In this document: piece after piece, positions 34,274 through 46,024 of the stretch
Layout: each line of letters starts with the position of its first letter
Numbering within the stretch: position 1 is the first letter of the stretch
Source of the DNA: Chrysaora quinquecirrha
Lineage: Eukaryota > Cnidaria > Scyphozoa > Semaeostomeae > Pelagiidae
NCBI GenBank assembly: GCA_014526335.1
Contig: JACTAT010000002.1
Coordinates: forward strand, 7,492,048 to 7,556,047
Direction of reading: 5' to 3'
Length of the DNA: 64,000 bases
The notes under the pieces: generated by a model
Told to the model about the DNA's origin: nothing
Databases searched by the model: none
What the model saw: the letters and a program-made list of their open reading frames with translations, nothing else
Program-made: the position numbers and the translations under genes

Positions 34274-36196
34274 TAAAGAAAGGAATCGGTGATCAGTATA
34301 GAAACTAATCGTTTGTGGAGGAACGAACTTTTGTAGAGAAAAACGTTTTTTCGTGGAGAAACGAGTTCGTTGTAGAATATTGAATATTTTTTATGGTTAA
34401 GGAACGCAGCTATATGATCCATCAACGAAATGAAACTTCTAGTGCAGAGAAACGAGTTCAATGAGTTCTGTGGAGAAGAAATGAATTTCACGATGAAGGA
34501 CATATTTGCATCAATAAGACTATTAATGATTATGATTATCAGTGTTTTTTTAATGAAAGTGACAGAGGTCTTCTCTTTTCTGCTGTTTTCTTCAGACTCG
34601 AAAAGAAAGGGGGAAGTTGCTCCAGAGGTGGTGAGCAGGGAGATACTGTAATTATTTACCGTACCCTCGCTTAAAAGGTATACAAACTCTACACACATAA
34701 TTACGACAAAGAAGATTGCATTCAAGCAGTGAATTCTAAACGAAAAATATCTGCTGCAACCGCTTGAAAATCAAACACAGCGTTTGATCATCTTGTCTTG
34801 TCGGGCGAGATTGGTCACATCGTTTGTAGTAGATGATTATTATACCAGAATATTGCTTTTCCCCTTTGTGGCTTTATAACAGTTCATTTTCCCGTTGCTC
34901 GTTAAAATGTGATTGCGCATTAGACATTATCACGCAGTTTCTTAGTCTTGCAGCGATGGAATGAGGAGCGTGGACTAGGTTAATTAAGCTTTGATCTAGT
35001 GGTGCAACATGTTTCAACGATGTTGACGCCCCTTCGAGTTTTCTCTCAATCTCCCTCCTTACTTAGCTCGCGTAGTAGTGATTATTGGTAGTACCTTACA
35101 GCAAGAATGAGTCAAGTGTCTCCCGGTTGTTGTTTGCTGCCTTGGATGACAGACTTGCCAAGATGCTTCCATTCCATGTTCCGAATCCCCGTTCCACAGG
35201 TCCAACATTCTGACAGAGGAGATTAGAAATATTTCTCTCCGGTCCACTCTCTTTCATTCTTTCTCGGAATAGTTTGTGTGCACACCCTTCTGTGTTGCAT
35301 ATTTCTTGCAATGGCTACCACGAGAATGATCTATGCATTGCGTTCAACTAGTGATATAGGAACTTAGGGGTCCTGGGCGACATGGTCTTCTACTTTTCCT
35401 AAAGTCAATGAAAATGCCAAAGTACCCTTTTCTTCTTTTCTTTCAAGCTTTCCTTTTTTTCAGAAGGTATTTTCTCAGCCACGGTTCTGTAAAACTTTTC
35501 GCTTCTTTCTTTTCGGTTAAATTGTCTCGGATAAAAATTGACCAAGATTTAACCTAACGAGTATTGCTCTTTCAAAGTATGTGTTGTATGGCTTTATTAT
35601 CGTTGCCCTCACCCCGCTTTTAAGGAGCTTCCTGCGTCCATGTGTTGCACACGGTGACATGCTGGTTTTTTGAATTTTTCTAACTTGTTTCGAGTCGATA
35701 TCCAAAATGCATTAAATCAGTTCCCCCTTCTTTTTGTGGCTTCTAATCAGACTTATTACACGAGTCCCATGTTCCGCTCATATGATCCAGGCCAACGACC
35801 ACAGCAATTCGCTACACTGAGCGAATGTTTATTTTTATGTCTATTTGGGTATTCAGGTATTCTAGTTTGAGCAGCTTTCTGACAACAACAACAACTAAAG
35901 ATGGTAGCTGCGATAACTGGGACTCGTGTAATAAGTCTAGCTTTTAATTCCTTTTGAATTGCCCCAGCATGGTAACGAACTTCCTGGGACAATTCAAAAT
36001 GAATGGAGAGCAGAGCAAGAGCCACAGAGAGGCAAGACTTAGAAAGCCAACAGGAACACAACTCTCCTCTATTCTAAGAACATTATTTATTAATTTTCAT
36101 TTGATGTTAGAACATTTAATACATGTAGTATATATTTACATTTACTAAACAAGAAGTTGGGTATTTATAACAAGCAAATAATGGTATCAAAACAAA
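34274..36196. other. Convergent intergenic region, left arm
   Basis: No gene seen. The mate in the right arm is 59758-61422, with roughly 10-20% mismatch by eye close to SLC7 and very little close to P4HTM. An AATAAA-like site for the P4HTM-like gene lies near 36083-36095 on the minus strand. Confidence 0.5.
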
Positions 36197-39100
36197 CTAA
36201 TTAGCTTTACTTCCATCTTTCAGAGTTAATTTCCCATCTTCTTCTACTAGATATGGTACACATGTTAAACTTAACTTTTTATGTACAACGTTAGCAATTT
36301 GTTCAAGTCCTTTTTTATCAACTATATCCAATAACGAACTTACGGCATTTAAAACAGCACTTGGCTTTTTTCTTATACTGTTCTTCTCATGTTTTACTGT
36401 TTTATTTTCATTTTTAATTTCTTCAAAACGAAATTTCTCAAATTCTTTCTTGTAATCTTCGATGGTATCCCTTGACGCATTGCTTCCCATTTTATGGAAT
36501 ATATTTCGGTGTTTGTCTTTATTTTGCAGCCAATTGATGCCTCGTTTCCATGCTCGTAATTCGTCAGTTCCGTCACCAATGACATTCAGCCATGTCGTTG
36601 CTAACCACTTGTCTCCCTTAGTAACAGCACAGTGTCCATGCAAAGCATCATCATTTCTTTCTCCGACCATCCCAGTTTCGTGGTTATGATGATGATTATA
36701 CCAGAATATTGCTTTTCCCCTCTCTGGCTTTATAACAAGCCCATTCCTTGGACAATGTCTCTCGTGATTGCATTTTGCATTTGATGTCTTCATTAGGGTC
36801 TAAAATATTTCAAAAACCTGTCAGACATCGGACCATTGCTAATGTAAAACAAGGTGCTGGCAACGTGGCCAAACGGGACATCAAGTTTGATAAGCTAATT
36901 CCAAACAATGTTTAATAGTTTGGTCAGGGCCTAACAAACTTCCGCAAAATCTAGAAAATAAAAAATTCCCTTACATCATAGTTTCGATTCCACATGAAAA
37001 ACGTTCCATAAACACGTGGTTTTCCAGGAACCCACCAATTTCCAAGAATTCGGGATCCTGAAATGACTTTACCACTGTATGATATGAATGTATCTTGTGC
37101 TGGAGTTGAAATGTAGACTTTTTGAAACTTTACAGTGCTTCCTAGAGAAAGGAAGGCAATTCAGTCGGTCGCAAATAACAATAGCAGAAAAAGCAACTTA
37201 AAAATAGAAGCAAAATGTCGTTTATTCTTTATGTAACTATTAGGGAAGTCACTTCTAAACTACATTTCTAAACCAGCAGTGATGGGTGCTGATGTGCTCA
37301 GTGCCTTTTCGCTATATTTTTTTGTACTCAAGAGATTCGAGTACGCTAATTCCGTATTTACACGCTAGGTCTAGACTTGGCTCACACTAGGTTTCTTTTG
37401 GGTCGTTAGGGGCCGTTGAGAAATACCAAAAAAGACTATAACGACCGAACGTAAACACCATTCGTAAGGCCCTGGCCAAACGATCAAACATTGTTGGTCA
37501 ACCATTTTAAATTTGTTTTACAAGAAATGTTTGACCGTTTGGCCACGTCTAAAAACATTGCTGTCCAATATCTTTGAAGAACAAAATTATTGCTAATGTG
37601 CAAGCACGAACGCCTTTTACTGAGCAATGTTGCTAGGTGCTGAGATGTTGCAAGTGGTTGAAGTTGTGCAATAACAAAAGAAATGTTTGACAGGCAATGT
37701 TGGAAAGGCGGTCAAATGATCAAACATTGCTTGACAAGCAAAAGTAAGCAACATTTGTGTTGTGATGTTTTTGAACAAATTCAAATACAATTTTGCTTGA
37801 CGCAAGCAAAAAATGTTGGACGGGCAATGTTTTTTGACATGGCCAAACGGTAAAACATTTGCTTGACAAGCAAATTTCAAATGTTTCACCAACAATGTTT
37901 CATTTTTTGGCAAGGGCATAACAACTCTTACGGTCTAGTCGTATAGGTAGAAAAATCCTATCTCAAAAAACCCGAAAGACACGCTTGAGGGCTCGTGCTT
38001 TACCGCCATGCCGCTAGGATCTAAGTAGTAGGTAGGTTAATTAATCGAGACCTTGACCCTTGCTGTGACGCTGATGTGGCTGGGCTCGAACCCTGACCAC
38101 ACTGAGCTCCTGACACTACGCGTCAGCTGGATTACACCATGATGCCACAGCACCTTCACTATAGCTTGAGCAACTTCCCACCAAGGAACTTTGCCAGAGT
38201 GCATCGGTCAACGACATGGTCAACGGCCGAAAAGATCGACAAATCATATTGAGCAACATCTCATTATCAATTTGCACGATTAATTGGTTCCCCTCAGAGA
38301 TCGAGCTGTTTGGGTCCCTTCTAATGACCCACGACTTGGATTCTTGAAAAACAGTACGTTCTTACCTAATATGATTCCATCACGTATCTCAAATTTTCCA
38401 GCAGAGTCACTTCCATCTCCCAAAATCAAACGATTTGCTCCACTTTTCACGATTTTGATATCAACTGTAAAGCGATTTTTGCCTCCAGTTGTTTTGGCAT
38501 ATGTGAAGTATCCTCGCCATTCGCCGGTTCCATTTTCAATGTTCTGCAAACAAAGATGGAAAATCAAACAGTTGTTTTCACAAGCCGAGCTGCGCGTCAT
38601 ACTCCTGAAGACATAGTGGGGGGTGATAGCTATGATCACCTCATCATTCGTCCAATTTGTTCGTCTAGTTCTTTTTCAAGAAGATGCAATACAGAAGCAA
38701 TACGGTTTTCAGTACAGAAGCAAAGAATCCATTCATTTGCAGCCAAAACTCGCATATTAACTGTGTTATGTGTGTATTATATGTTTAATAGTCTTTGAGT
38801 AGTACAAAATTCACCACCTTTCTCAAATGCAACACCTTTCTCAAAATGGCGGCTAGTTGCAGCTCCCGGCATAAAGCAAGCTATTCTCATAACAAAGACA
38901 ACATGGAGCCCAATGACTAACGATTTTTACAGGAAAGTATTCGCCATTTAAATAGCTTTCCGTTAGAATTAAAAGCAAAGAGCGGTTAAAAAACGTGCAT
39001 TGGTGTTCTTTAGCAGAACTAAAATGTCTGATACAATTTAAAATATACTTGGATATGGTTGTTTAGCGCATTCTCTAGCCACGCCTGCTTATAAAACCCA

Positions 39101-42100
39101 AGTTTCTATAACATACATGGATGCAACATAAAAAGGACCCAAATAGAAATACTTTCAAAGGTCACTAATCAGACTACAGTGCTGGAAACCAAGTAATGAT
39201 GAAGAATTACAATTTCTATATATGTTGATTAAATTCATTGTTACTCATGTCCAATAGGATGAAAGCTGCTTACACTGTATTCATGGTCTGCCAATGGAAA
39301 GACCAGTTCTCCACCTTCATGCACATCATTTAGAAAAACAGCCATCGAGATATATCTTAAATATGAAAAGATGACTAGTGAAAAAGTGTCCATGCAAAAT
39401 TAAATATTATATAAAATTGGGCAATAGATAACCATCTATCAATGCATAAAACAACTTTTATTCGACAAAAGTCAAACAATCTTAAACAAACGTTAAAATC
39501 ACTCACTCGAACAATCGAATTTATTTTATTACGAGTCATTCCTGACCAAGTGCGCTCGTGCCACGATGCGGATTTTTTACGAGCCCTTGTGTCATAGCTT
39601 ATACATGCCTATACGTGTCTATATGTGATTTTCATCATCATCCTTTGCAACCTCATCCCCAGGGTGAATAGGCCTCTACGTAAACTCCGCTGTCCATATT
39701 CGACCCTGGTATCGGCCTTGTCTATTCGCAATTTGATTGGCTGTTCAAACAATAGATATTTTAAGTGATGTCACAGTTTCTTCAAAATTTCACATCAAAA
39801 TAGGCCGAAAACTATGTGAAAACACGTATAAAACCAAAAAGATGATGCTACATGGGATATTGTATCTTGCCTGACAGTTATCAATGAAATTCTTTGCATT
39901 TCCTTTCTAAGAACATCTGCTTTCGGAATCTACATCTTGCTTTTATGCCTTGGCCAAAATTGCCAGTATTTTGGCAGATTTTGTGGCCGGTACCAGGGCC
40001 AAAATCGATTTGACGGTTGAGATTCGAGGAAATTCGATTTGCGGCTGGGGACGAGGTTGCCTCCTTTGTTGTAACCTTGCATCTTGCCACAGCTCATTAT
40101 GTGCCAGCCTACCTATGTGACGCAAAACGTTACGTTGACTCGCTATTATCTTAGGACGTTGAGACCTTCCGTACATATGGTAGGCAAATTTATGGCACAA
40201 CAGTCACTTATAAATGAATCAGTGTATTTTTTTAATCCCGAAAATTTTAGATTCAAAGCTTGTGAACCAGTCAGGCGTTAAGCAGTCGTCATTCAGATAC
40301 TGCCTACCTGCATAAACGGCAGTTCGTTGATTCGCCATATTGACAACATCGTTTATCGGAGTGTTCATCAGAGTCTCTTCTGCATTGACTGAATTGGCTC
40401 TCGCTAAAATGTTGAACCTTGGAAAGAAAAACAAAAACACGTAACACGAATAATGGTTCATGGTTGCAGTGAAATACCAACGACGAGAAATGATACTTTT
40501 TTGTATTTCCAAGAGTCACATCTATAAAGAAAACTGTGACTGAGATAGACAGTTATGAAACTTTAGTCCTAAGGTTCGGGGACTTGAACCGCCTCGTAGC
40601 GTGGCCAAGAGGGAAAATTTCTTAACAAGTGGATCACGTTATTCGCCAGAATCTGAGATGAAGATCTTAGGGAGTTGAGGTCTTTTCCAAATACCACAGG
40701 TTCCCATGGTTAAAAGTCTAAATGTGAGCGGGCCAATATTAAAGTGAAGATCATTAAGCAACTTCTTTTTGTCTCCTGAAAAGATCAAAGCTCAACAACC
40801 GTGTGTAACTTCATAAATAATAAAGAAATAAATAAATGCTTACTTGCAACGGTTCACTTTCAGCAATAATTTCTTCTGGTAGGCCAGTTACTGATGCAAT
40901 TCTGGGGAAAATAAAACCATTAAATTTAAACCATTACAGTTTACAAATGGTCCCGATGAATTAATCACCCTGTGGAACCTCTGTGCAGCACTGTAGAGGA
41001 TATTCAATACGACCGAGGGTGTTCAGTACTATACTATGGGGGATACCATAAGACAGCGGGGAGATAAGATCAGTGCGATCAGTAATGTGGATGATATTCA
41101 GTACGGTGGATAGTGTTCAGTACTGTGGGGGGTATCATCAGTACTGTGGGGGATATCATCAGTACTGTGGAGGATATTCAGTAAAGTGGAGGGATACCAT
41201 CAGTACTCTTAAGGATATCATCAGTACTGTGGGGGATGCCATGAGTACTGTGCGGATGGGTGTTCAGTACTTTGGGGGATCCCCCACAGTACTGATGGTA
41301 TCCCCCCACAGTACTAATGATACCCCCACAGTACTGATGGTATCCCTACACATGTACTGAGAGACCTCCACTGTACTGATGTTATCCCTCCACAGTAGTG
41401 ATAAATCCTCCCATAGTACTGCACAGAGATTCCTCGGGGTGAAATTAGCTGTTGCAGCTTCCAGAACAATGCAAAACTTTGGCGTTTTCATCATAACGTG
41501 AAAAATGCTAATATGAAGTTGTTGCCAGAGCATCGAAAATCAAGACGTGGGAAAATAGCTAGTGTCCAGATTCTTTGTCTGCTCACGGCGTCATCCTCAC
41601 TTGTGGGGTCCTGTTGCTAAAACAGTCTATTGCTCTTCAGAGAGATGAAGTTAGAATTACAAACATGAAGGGAGAATTTAACGATTATGAAGATAACGAA
41701 CCTAGAATGATATCCATCAAAAAACTCGTCTTGAAATCTTAGTAGTTCATCCTCATCATGCCAAACCCATGTTGCTGTTGTTTTCATTTTACGTTCACGA
41801 TCAGGTTGCATTTTGAGCTCTTCCAAGTAATTCTGTATTTTAGACAAATCTGTGTCTGTCAACTCTTGTAAATCAACTTTTCCTGTTTAAAATGTCATAT
41901 TGTATATATTTCGAGTTTCAAAATTAATCTGCAGTAAATGTCCTTGCCAAAAGATCAAACATTGTTGGTCAAACATTTGAAATCTGCTCGTCAAGCGAAA
42001 TGTCTTGCTTCTGTTTGACCACGTCGCAGAACATTGCTCGTTAAAATCTATAAGCTGCGTTAACTAGAAAATGTTTTTGAATTTTGTCAAAAACATGTCC

Positions 42101-45100
42101 AGTCAAGCAATGTTTTGCGATGCGGCCAACCGATCAAACATTGCTTACCAAGCCAATTTCGAGTGTTTGGCCAAAAATGTTTGATCGTTGGCCGAGGGGG
42201 TAAAAAAAACAAAAATTCGTTTTTAATGGTGAAAAAAGACAGGACTGTTTGTGAAAGCATTGATAGAACATGCTTGCAGCTTGTGTTTATTTGCCATTAT
42301 CCTCCAACGCGAGCACATTCAAACTGGACTGAAACTACATGACAAGCTTTGAATTCGAAATTGTCAGTGAAAAGGGTCTGTTTGGCAAAATTGACAAGGA
42401 GCACAATTTATAAAGTAGCTACACGCTATTTTTATATGGCACCTTGCTCAAGGGTCGGCTCAAGGCCTCGCTCTTAAAGTTCCTTATTTTTGGACCTCTG
42501 AGACGATTGTAGTTCCAAAAGCTCCTTAATAGTTCCTTAATTTTAACTGCACATTCAGTTTCATGACTACTATACAGAGACACTTGGATGTAAGCAAAGC
42601 AGCAGAATTGGGCAAAATGTTTAAAAAATTCATAAAATATTGCTGAATTGTAGTTTCCCTATGATATCAAGGACTTTTGACTACATAAATACCACTGTTT
42701 TGGTGAAAAGGCCATTTTTCCCCAAAACGGCGAGGAACTGTTGCCTAGCAACTTGTCATGTGACTAATTAAAATCTAAAGGTATATTTAGAATTTCCGTG
42801 AGGTCTTGATATTTTGTACCACGTTTGGTTACTGTAGCTGAAACATGCACTTAGGAAATTGGGGGAGGTGAAAACGCCCCCCCCATGCGAAATCAACTCA
42901 AAAATACCCCATGTGAAATAGGGTTAAGACGCGACAAAAATTGCCATACCGTCGTTATTTTTGTCCATTTTCAACATGAAGAACCTAGAAGAATAAAAAA
43001 TAAGCTTGAATAAAATATACAGTGACAATTTTTAATTAGAAAATGTTTAAGTGCATAGGGGAGATATAGGTCATTGAGCATTGCGACAATAATTGAAGGA
43101 TATTGTTCTTATTTAGTCACATGTAGTTAGTATAACCTTGTATCCCTGTAGTCAGGGAGGACTTTCGTATTCATTTCGCATTCGTACTCGCAGAAGGACA
43201 AGATCGCTTAGAGATAGCTTCGAGAGAGGAAGCAAGTATTCATATCGCTAGATATCATTCGTTATTATTCATTTGCGTATCATTGGTATTCTCGTTTATC
43301 AGGTATAATTTTTTCGCTGTATATAGTCATTGCTGTGTTTGTGTATAATCACGCAGAGTTTTGTTTCGCTTCGACCTGCCATTCTTCAACGATTTTAGTC
43401 CTGAACCGATCATCTGGGGTTCTTGAAGATTTGCCGATAGAACACAGCCCAGCAAAAGAAATAAATACACTTCAATAATCAAGGCAGACAATAAATACAC
43501 TACCATTGAACGACGAAACTAGATAACTGACTCGCAATCTTTGACTGTAGGTTAGAATCCCAACAGGGTAAAAAGGCAATGAAAAAGGGACGCGAAGATG
43601 AAATGGTGAATTTAACGCCATTCGTTCGGATCTCAGAAGTAGATGAACCCGGATGAACAAACGAAACCTCGACCCTTGCAGTGACGTCACAGGGAGAGTC
43701 AACAGCTTTCGGTGATTGAATGTTGCAGGCAAAAGAAATCACCAGGTTTGGTCGACAGGAAAGACTTGGTTCATGCTGCCTATAGTCTTCTACTCTTTGG
43801 TGCCTAATTGCCGTCCCCCCGCTAATTAGTTTAATGAAAATTTTCTAACCCCCTCTGCTCTTATGGGACCCTCCGCTTAATAAGATTTGCAATTATCTTA
43901 ATTTTGATATTTCTTACTTAGTCTGCTGGGATCTTTTAAGCGTGAAGTTTCACTTTTATTCTCTATTATTCTTTAGAACTTCCTATTTCCTTGCTTTATA
44001 AGTACTATAAAGCCGGTTCGCATTGCATTTCAGCAGTTTCGCGACAATTTTTGCCAAGCAAATTCCGACCTCCCCACGTTCATTCCAAACCCCCCACCAA
44101 GTACATTTTGGGCTAACTTCCAATCCCCCCGCCTATTCCAACTCCCCAGCAATTAGGCACCTAAGAGTACTATTCAATAGAAACCCTGTGCTTAGCGCAA
44201 CGAACATCCCATATCTCATGCTTTGCACAAACAGGTGCACGCACTATTAAACAATCAGGCATTGTCATGAGTCTTTTTATATCATGGCAGGTTCATAGGG
44301 GGTATTTGCTATGTACTTTTCTATGTACGGTGGGTCTATGGGGGTTCTATTTTCAATTTTTTCTGACCCTCACGCTCACCACTTTGCTACAAATCCACGG
44401 ATTGAAAAATTGATTTTTTCCTTAGTTTTTGTAATTCAAAGAACTCAAATATCGATCCATTCTCAAAAACATCAGCCTCCAAATATTGACATTGACCCTC
44501 TCTACAGAAAGGTATAGAGTAGAGTACAACCTGGGGGTAACTTACACAGCTGCTTAAAATGCAAGGTACCGACGCGACGACGCTTGGTACAATCGGAACA
44601 CAAACAGGGCCCTGATTCGCATGTATCTGGAACATGCAAAAGAGAATTGCACTCGTAAAAACTTACATATCGTCGGCATCTTCTTCTGTCATTCTCATAT
44701 TCTTTCCAGGAACCAATGCCATCTATAAAGACGAAGGAAAGTGGTTGTTCCAATTTCCCACAGGCAGAGGCATTAATTCAATTATAGGCTACATCAAGAA
44801 AAAAACCACTCGATTCACCGTTCGTTGCATGTGTGACCAGTCACACTTGCATCGAATATGGAACAAGGAACAACGTCAAGTTTCCTGTCAAGTTAAGTTA
44901 AACAGTCACTAAAAGAAGCAAAAATTCACTTTTAGCCATGTGTATGGACAAAAATACACTTGACTAAAACAGGGACAAAAGGATCTGGAGAAAGTAGAAT
45001 TTAAAACATTAATGAAAAAGGGAGATGGTAGTTTCTACACAGTTCAAGTAAAAGAACACGGGAAAATGGCAGAAAATAGACATATATAGAGACTAAGAGT

Positions 45101-45446
45101 GGACTGCGCAATGTCTTTTTAGACGGAAAGAGTAAATGATGATGATGATGATGATGATGAAGTTAAACAGTCAGCCTTCGAAACGGAAAATTTTGCTTTG
45201 CCTTGGCTTTGCCCCTTCGTCTGAAAATTACTACATTGGGCAAAGAAATGATTTAGTTTGAAAAATATCTTACTTCTTCGACATCTACGAATCCATCGCC
45301 ATTCAAATCCCAAACACTAAATGTTTTCTCTGGTGCTCCATGAATGATAATATCGATATCAGAATCATGTAAATCAGACATTTTCTTTCTTTTTGCAAGT
45401 TCAATCAACAGTTCACATTCGTCTTCGTCGAAGAAATCTTTCACCT
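36197..45446 (-). CDS. P4HTM-like: P4HTM-like prolyl 4-hydroxylase with EF-hands and an inserted domain, left copy (5' end not seen)
   Basis: Ten phase-compatible exons: 45446-45274, 44722-44667, 42984-42950, 41882-41702, 40901-40844, 40417-40308, 39355-39274, 38543-38366, 37141-36975, 36799-36197 (546 codons). They give, in order: DFFDEDECELLIELA; EF-hand loop DLNGDGFVDVEE; EF-hand loop DKNNDGKVDLQE; VTGLPEEIIAESEPLQ; VQHFSESQFSQCRRDS; CRYISMAVFLNDVHEGGE; an extra 115-residue domain (GEWRGYFTYAKTTGGKNRF to YGTFFMWNRNYD); then VIKPERGKAIFWYN, ALHGHCAVTKGDKW and a 90-residue tail. This is the order of transmembrane prolyl 4-hydroxylase (ER, Fe/2-oxoglutarate). The HxD motif reads RRD, so one iron ligand is replaced, while the distal His and the Lys are kept. 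The N-terminal membrane-anchor exon must lie upstream (above 45446) and was not found. Confidence 0.85.
36830..36950. mobile_element. MITE fragment, AAACATTG/CAATGTTT family (left arm)
   Basis: It ends TTTGGTCAGGGCCTAAC and contains GTGGCCAAACGG; the mate in the right arm is near 59010-59125. It sits in the intron before the last P4HTM exon. Confidence 0.45.
37466..37921. mobile_element. MITE, AAACATTG/CAATGTTT family (left arm)
   Basis: Ends AAGGCCCTGGCCAAACGATC and TTTTTTGGCAAGGGCAT are imperfect inverted repeats, and the interior is many AAACATTG/CAATGTTT motifs that can fold extensively. Orthologous in position to 58031-58482, so it was inserted before the duplication. Confidence 0.7.
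38073..38150 (-). mobile_element. tRNA-like SINE head (left arm)
   Basis: On the minus strand, A-box-like ATGGTGTAATCC and B-box GGGTTCGAGCCC are spaced as in a tRNA, but the arms do not fold into a clean cloverleaf. Same position in the right arm at 57847-57923. Probably a tRNA-derived repeat rather than a working tRNA. Confidence 0.5.
39647..40061. mobile_element. 415-bp MITE with GCAACCTC / GAGGTTGC ends and TCCTTT target duplication (left arm)
   Basis: Termini GCAACCTCATCCCCAGGG and GGGGACGAGGTTGC are inverted, and TCCTTT flanks both ends (39641-39646 and 40062-40067). It sits in the intron between P4HTM exons 6 and 7. The right-arm copy (55879-56293) has lost the flanking DNA on both sides. 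Confidence 0.75.
40990..41420. repeat. CAGTACTGTGG minisatellite (left arm)
   Basis: Tandem units of about 20-24 bp such as CAGTACTGTGGGGGATATCA. The strand flips near 41280, giving an inverted array. It lies in the intron between P4HTM exons 4 and 5; the mate is 54765-55265. Confidence 0.8.
41938..42203. mobile_element. MITE, AAACATTG/CAATGTTT family, second copy (left arm)
   Basis: Ends CCTTGCCAAAAGATCAAACA and TGTTTGATCGTTGGCCGAGG, with the mate at about 53985-54248. P4HTM intron. Confidence 0.6.
42420..42605. mobile_element. Partial AAGGAACC/GGTTCCTT element (left arm)
   Basis: It begins ACACGCTATTTTTATATGG and shares AGTTCCTTATTTTTGGACCT with the copies at 20365 and 28034; the far end is missing. 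Mate near 53565-53757. Confidence 0.55.
43788..44173. mobile_element. MITE-like element with GGTGCCTAATTGC ends (left arm)
   Basis: The left end CTTTGGTGCCTAATTGCCG is inverted at the right end (CAATTAGGCACCTAAGAGTA). The right-arm copy near 52060-52410 keeps only one clear end. P4HTM intron. Confidence 0.5.
45134..45161 (+). repeat. (ATG)n microsatellite
   Basis: About nine ATG/GAT triplets; the inverted mate is at about 51404-51430. Confidence 0.8.
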
Positions 45447-45474
45447 CTGAAATCAATCAATTATATAAATAAAT

Positions 45475-46000
45475 TTTTCCATAAGTGGCATACCACAATT
45501 GATGGGATTTGAACCCAGGACTGTATGATCAAAGAGCCAACGACGTTTCCACTGAACTATAGAGCTCAATGAAATCGCCGAGTAACTCTCCAAGTCATCC
45601 AGCCCCAGGCTCTCATCCCATTTTGCTTTTTTTGTTTCGGCTATATTGAGCCTTCTTCAGCACCATATATATTTGTCATGAATGGCGAACACAAGGATAG
45701 ATTTTTCCATAAGTGGCATATCACAATTGATGGGATTTGAACCCAGGACTGCATGATCAAAGAGCCAACGACGTTTCCACTGAGCTATAGAGCTCAATAT
45801 AGCCGATACACAAAAAGCAAAATGGGATGAGAGCCTGGGGCTGGATGACTTGGAGAGTTACTCGGCGATTTCATTGAGCTCTATAGCTCAGTGGAAACTT
45901 CGTTGGCTCTTTGATCATACAGTCCTGGGTTCAAATCCCATCAATTTTGGTATGCCACTTATGGAAAAATCTATCCTTGTGTTCGCCATTCATGACAAAT
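45475..46000. mobile_element. Inverted cluster of tRNA-like/hammerhead-like units with 14-bp target duplication
   Basis: Two minus-strand units (45475-45710, part at 45700-45800) and one plus-strand unit (45800-46000). Each has a tRNA-like head with A box TAGCTCAGTGG and B box GGTTCAAATCC. The minus unit continues into CTGAAGA, GGCT/AGCC and GAAAC, the hammerhead-like fold also seen near 16100. TTATATAAATAAAT flanks the cluster (45461-45474, 46001-46014). The right arm has an empty site here (near 51095-51115), so this is an insertion after the duplication. Confidence 0.65.
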
Positions 46001-46024
46001 TTATATAAATAAATGTACTCGCGC

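Noticed and set aside
38073..38150. Functional tRNA gene
   Set aside because: A and B boxes are present, but acceptor and T stems do not pair well, and the unit is embedded in repeat DNA.
40219..40512. Frame reading FNILARANSVNAEETLMNTPINDVVNMANQ as P4HTM coding
   Set aside because: Its phase does not fit the upstream exon (phase 0 after EPLQ) and would need the stop-containing ATGTGA start; the other frame (VQHFSESQFSQCRRDS...CRLCR) joins both neighbours correctly.
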